DNA of 64,000 nucleotides from positions 56,820 to 120,819 of the forward strand of contig CALWVM010000006.1 of the NCBI GenBank assembly GCA_944384985.1, read 5' to 3'. This document shows, one piece after another, positions 61,607-64,000 of the stretch (position 1 is its first letter; each line of letters begins with the position of its first letter). The translations under genes were made by a program, and so were the position numbers. The notes beneath the pieces were generated by a model, which did no database searches, was not told where the DNA came from, and was given only the letters and a program-made list of their open reading frames with translations. The stretch is from an uncultured Clostridia bacterium (lineage in GTDB: Bacteria > Bacillota > Clostridia > Oscillospirales > Acutalibacteraceae).

Positions 61607-63237
61607 GCTTTACTTATCCAAATGCCGGCGAGCCTGCGCTCAACGCGGTATCGTTCTGCGTGCAGGCAGGGGAATTCGTCGTGCTGTGCGGCGAGACAGG
61701 CTGCGGGAAGACCACGCTGCTGCGGCTTTTGAAACGCGAGCTCGCCCCACATGGTACGCGCACAGGCCATATTTTTTGGAGCGGAACGGATCTCGAAACG
61801 CTGGACGCGCGTGCGAGCGCGGGCGGGATCGGCTTTGTGCAGCAAAACCCGGATAACCAGCTTGTGACGGATAAGGTCTGGCATGAACTGGCATTCGGTG
61901 CGGAAAGCTTGGGACTGCCCGTACAGGTGATCCGCCGCCGCGTGGCGGAGACGGCAAGCTGGCTGGGAATCGAAAGCTGGTTTCGGCAGGATACGGACAC
62001 GCTTTCCGGCGGGCAGAAGCAGCTTTTGAACCTCGCCTCCGTCCTTGTGATGCAGCCGAAAGTCCTGCTTTTAGACGAGCCGACTGCGCAGCTGGACCCC
62101 ATCGCGGCGACAGAATTTCTGCATACGCTCGCGCGGTTGAATCGGGAACTGGGCATGACGATCCTGCTTGTCGAGCACCGTCTGGAGGAGGCGTTCGTGC
62201 TGGCGGACCGCGTGTTACTGCTCGAAAAGGGGCGCCTTGCGCTCGACGACACACCGCGTGCCGTTGCCGAAACGCTTTGTAAGTCTGACCCGCCGCACCC
62301 GATGTGCGAAGCTTTACCGAGTGCGGCGCGCATTTACCGCCTGCTCGGCGCAAAGGGGGAACGCTGCCCTTTGAGCGTGCGCGAGGGACGGGATTTTTTG
62401 CAGAACTTTTCTTTTCGCGCCCGGCTGCCTGTGCCGGCTCCCGCGGCAGCAAAAGAACTCGTCGCAGAACTTCGGGAAGTCTGGTTTCGCTATGCGCGCG
62501 AACTGCCGGATGTGCTGCGCGGGCTGCGTTTGACGCTTTACCGCGGGGAGATCTGCTGTGTGCTCGGCGGCAACGGCGTGGGCAAGACCACGCTTTTGAA
62601 CGTACTTGCAGGAACGGATAAACCTTATCGCGGTAAAGTGCGGTTTGCCAAAACAGACGGCCGCCGCCCGAAAACCGTGCTGCTGCCGCAAAACCCGCTG
62701 CTGCTGTTTACAGAGGAAACCGTGCGTGCTGATCTGCTCGCGCTGCTGCAAATTACGGACGTGCCTGCCGCAGAGCGGGAGCCCCGTCTGCGTGCAGTCG
62801 CGCAGGACCTGGGGGTCGAATGTCTGCTTGACCGCCACCCGTACGACCTCAGCGGCGGCGAACAGCAGAAATGCGCGCTCGCCAAAGTCTTGCTGACAAA
62901 ACCGGATCTGCTGCTTTTAGACGAGCCGACCAAGGGCATGGATGCCGCCAGTAAACGGGAATTGCGCACGCGTTTGCAGTCGCTTCGTGCGCGCGGACTT
63001 TGTATGCTCCTTGTGACGCACGATGTGGAATTCGCCGCCGAAACGGCGGACCGCTGTGCGCTGCTGTTCGATGGTGAGATCCTTTCCGAAGCGGCCCCGG
63101 CGGACTTCTTTTCGGAAAACTGCTTTTACACCACCGCCGCGAACCGCATTGCCCGCGGCTATTGCAATCGGGCAGTTACCTGTGAAGAGGTTGCGGCATC
63201 CGTGCAGCCGGAGGAAAGGGGCGGGGCGTTATGCTGA
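61579..63237 (+). CDS. ECF transporter fused double ATPase
   Basis: 552 residues holding two ABC ATPase domains. Domain 1 has Walker A GETGCGKTTLL, Q-loop VQQNPDNQLV, signature LSGGQKQLLN and Walker B VLLLDEPTAQLD. Domain 2 has GGNGVGKTTLL, signature LSGGEQQKCA and LLLLDEPTKGMD. This is EcfA1-EcfA2 in a single chain, so the complex needs only one copy. AGAGAGGGAA precedes the ATG. It overlaps both neighbours, a tightly coupled trio. Confidence 0.94.
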   Translation: MEILRVENLSFTYPNAGEPALNAVSFCVQAGEFVVLCGETGCGKTTLLRLLKRELAPHGTRTGHIFWSGTDLETLDARASAGGIGFVQQNPDNQLVTDKVWHELAFGAESLGLPVQVIRRRVAETASWLGIESWFRQDTDTLSGGQKQLLNLASVLVMQPKVLLLDEPTAQLDPIAATEFLHTLARLNRELGMTILLVEHRLEEAFVLADRVLLLEKGRLALDDTPRAVAETLCKSDPPHPMCEALPSAARIYRLLGAKGERCPLSVREGRDFLQNFSFRARLPVPAPAAAKELVAELREVWFRYARELPDVLRGLRLTLYRGEICCVLGGNGVGKTTLLNVLAGTDKPYRGKVRFAKTDGRRPKTVLLPQNPLLLFTEETVRADLLALLQITDVPAAEREPRLRAVAQDLGVECLLDRHPYDLSGGEQQKCALAKVLLTKPDLLLLDEPTKGMDAASKRELRTRLQSLRARGLCMLLVTHDVEFAAETADRCALLFDGEILSEAAPADFFSENCFYTTAANRIARGYCNRAVTCEEVAASVQPEERGGALC

Positions 63238-63908
63238 AAAAAGCCCTGACCGTCGCGATCCTTTGCGTGTGCATCCCGGCTGTGGTGGCGGGCGGGATTT
63301 GGCTGTTCGGTGAGCAAAAATATGCGTGGATCACGTTGTGTGTTGCGGTGCTCGCGTGCGTTCCGTTCTTTTTGACCTTTGAAAAAAGCCGCGCCGGTGC
63401 ACAAAAGCTCGCGCTGCTTGCCGTTATGACGGCGCTTTCGGTCGCGGGGCGCGTCCTGTTCGCGGCGCTCCCCGGCTTTAAACCCGTCACGGCGCTTGTG
63501 GTGCTCACAGCCATGTATTTCGGTCCGCAGGCGGGATTTATGGCGGGCGCACTCTCTGCACTGCTGTCCAATTTCTATTTCGGGCAGGGCCCCTGGACGC
63601 CCATGCAGATGCTTGCGTGGGGCATGGTCGGCTTTTTGGCGGGCGTGTTTGCCGCGAGGCTTCGCAAAGGGCGTGTTTCTCTGCTTTTGTACGGCGCGTT
63701 TGCAGGCGTGCTGTATTCATTCGTGATGGACATTTGGACGGTGCTTTGGTGGGATGGCGGCTTTAACGCGGCGCGCTATGCCGCCGCACTTCTTTCGTCT
63801 GCGGGCTTTACCGCGGTTTACGCGGTGTCGAACGTTGTATTCCTGCTTCTCCTCTCAAAACCCGTCGGGCGCGTGTTCGCACGATTGCAGCAAAAGTACG
63901 GCTTGTGA
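63231..63908 (+). CDS. ECF transporter substrate-binding (S) component
   Basis: 225 residues, six or seven predicted helices. The core LAVMTALSVAGRVLFAALPG, FKPVTALVVLTAMYFGPQAG and FYFGQGPWTPMQMLAWGMVG is typical of ECF S components. The FKP motif and WTPMQM are seen in a group often linked to cobalamin or other large cofactors, but the vitamin cannot be settled without a riboswitch or biosynthetic neighbour. It overlaps the ATPase gene by seven bases. Confidence 0.88.
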   Translation: MLKKALTVAILCVCIPAVVAGGIWLFGEQKYAWITLCVAVLACVPFFLTFEKSRAGAQKLALLAVMTALSVAGRVLFAALPGFKPVTALVVLTAMYFGPQAGFMAGALSALLSNFYFGQGPWTPMQMLAWGMVGFLAGVFAARLRKGRVSLLLYGAFAGVLYSFVMDIWTVLWWDGGFNAARYAAALLSSAGFTAVYAVSNVVFLLLLSKPVGRVFARLQQKYGL

Positions 63909-63956
63909 CGATGCGAGCGCTTGAATGTAGGTTTGTCAATGATGTGTTACAGAATT

Positions 63957-64000
63957 GTGGAAAGAAAAAAGGACTTGTTTCGGGGAACGCCAATTAAGAG
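63957..64000 (+). CDS. Possible start of a further gene (cut by window end)
   Basis: A GTG opens MERKKDLFRGTPIK and runs off the end. The peptide resembles the N-terminus of some MATE transporters, but there is no clear ribosome site before this GTG and only 14 codons are visible. Bases 63909-63956 hold nothing else recognised. Confidence 0.2.
   Translation, partial: MERKKDLFRGTPIK

Overview
The window looks like a chromosome piece from a spore-forming, GC-rich member of the Clostridia, probably Oscillospirales/Ruminococcaceae-like. The clues are spoVAE, nrdR, secG followed by tRNA-Lys, a dockerin-bearing exported protein, a YtrA-type GntR regulator, an ECF transporter, many TTG/GTG starts behind strong GGAGG-type ribosome sites, and near-consensus sigma-A promoters. 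No species can be named from the sequence alone.

Layout. 1-7.2 kb: tRNA-Lys and secG, an isolated spoVAE, an aldo/keto reductase, a secreted transglutaminase-dockerin protein, nrdR, a TIM-barrel isomerase, a 39-residue peptide gene and a MarR/YczE pair. 7.2-10.8 kb: a minus-strand operon (GH18-like protein, double-Nudix protein, GNAT, MIF-like tautomerase). 11-16.5 kb: NYN-domain protein, MATE pump, and the ATP-grasp / alpha-E / transglutaminase operon, a conserved set predicted to make or modify a peptide. 16.5-26.8 kb: a mobile, mostly AT-rich island. It is bounded by tnpV on the left and a serine recombinase lacking its catalytic domain on the right. Inside, on the minus strand, lie a deiminase module, a BspA-type LRR protein, a 54-residue phage-like protein, a Sel1-repeat protein, a PcfJ-like protein and a large SpoVK/CbbX-type AAA ATPase. 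A degenerate array of about 40-bp repeats abuts the broken recombinase.

26.9-41.7 kb: an ABC transporter pair, mtaB, a CmpB-like membrane protein, an esterase, a MacA/MacB-like pair without an ATPase, a lipoprotein, ispE with a small membrane protein and a patatin, a PHP phosphoesterase, and the ACT/UPF0210 pair. 41.7-46.1 kb: an FRG-domain protein, an MFS carrier and a GntR/DUF5808 operon, punctuated by three related palindromes. 46.2-51.3 kb: galM, ilvN, leuC, leuD and a polytopic GT-C-like membrane protein in one direction. 51.4-55.3 kb: response regulator, histidine kinase and HtrA protease. 55.3-56.7 kb: an intergenic repeat element, a flavin-reductase-like gene and a lone 5S rRNA with its own promoter and terminator. 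56.7-60.5 kb: AraC regulator, metallophosphoesterase and MFS/GPH carrier. 60.7-63.9 kb: an ECF transporter with T, fused double ATPase and S components.

Most genes are ordinary housekeeping or transport functions. The parts with most room for new biology are the AT-rich island (deiminase module, AAA/PcfJ/Sel1 cluster, repeat array), the ATP-grasp operon, the 39-residue peptide gene, and two families of recurrent palindromic intergenic elements. Several small genes (5768, 16938, 20172, 37809, 41511) were found by reading the gaps directly.
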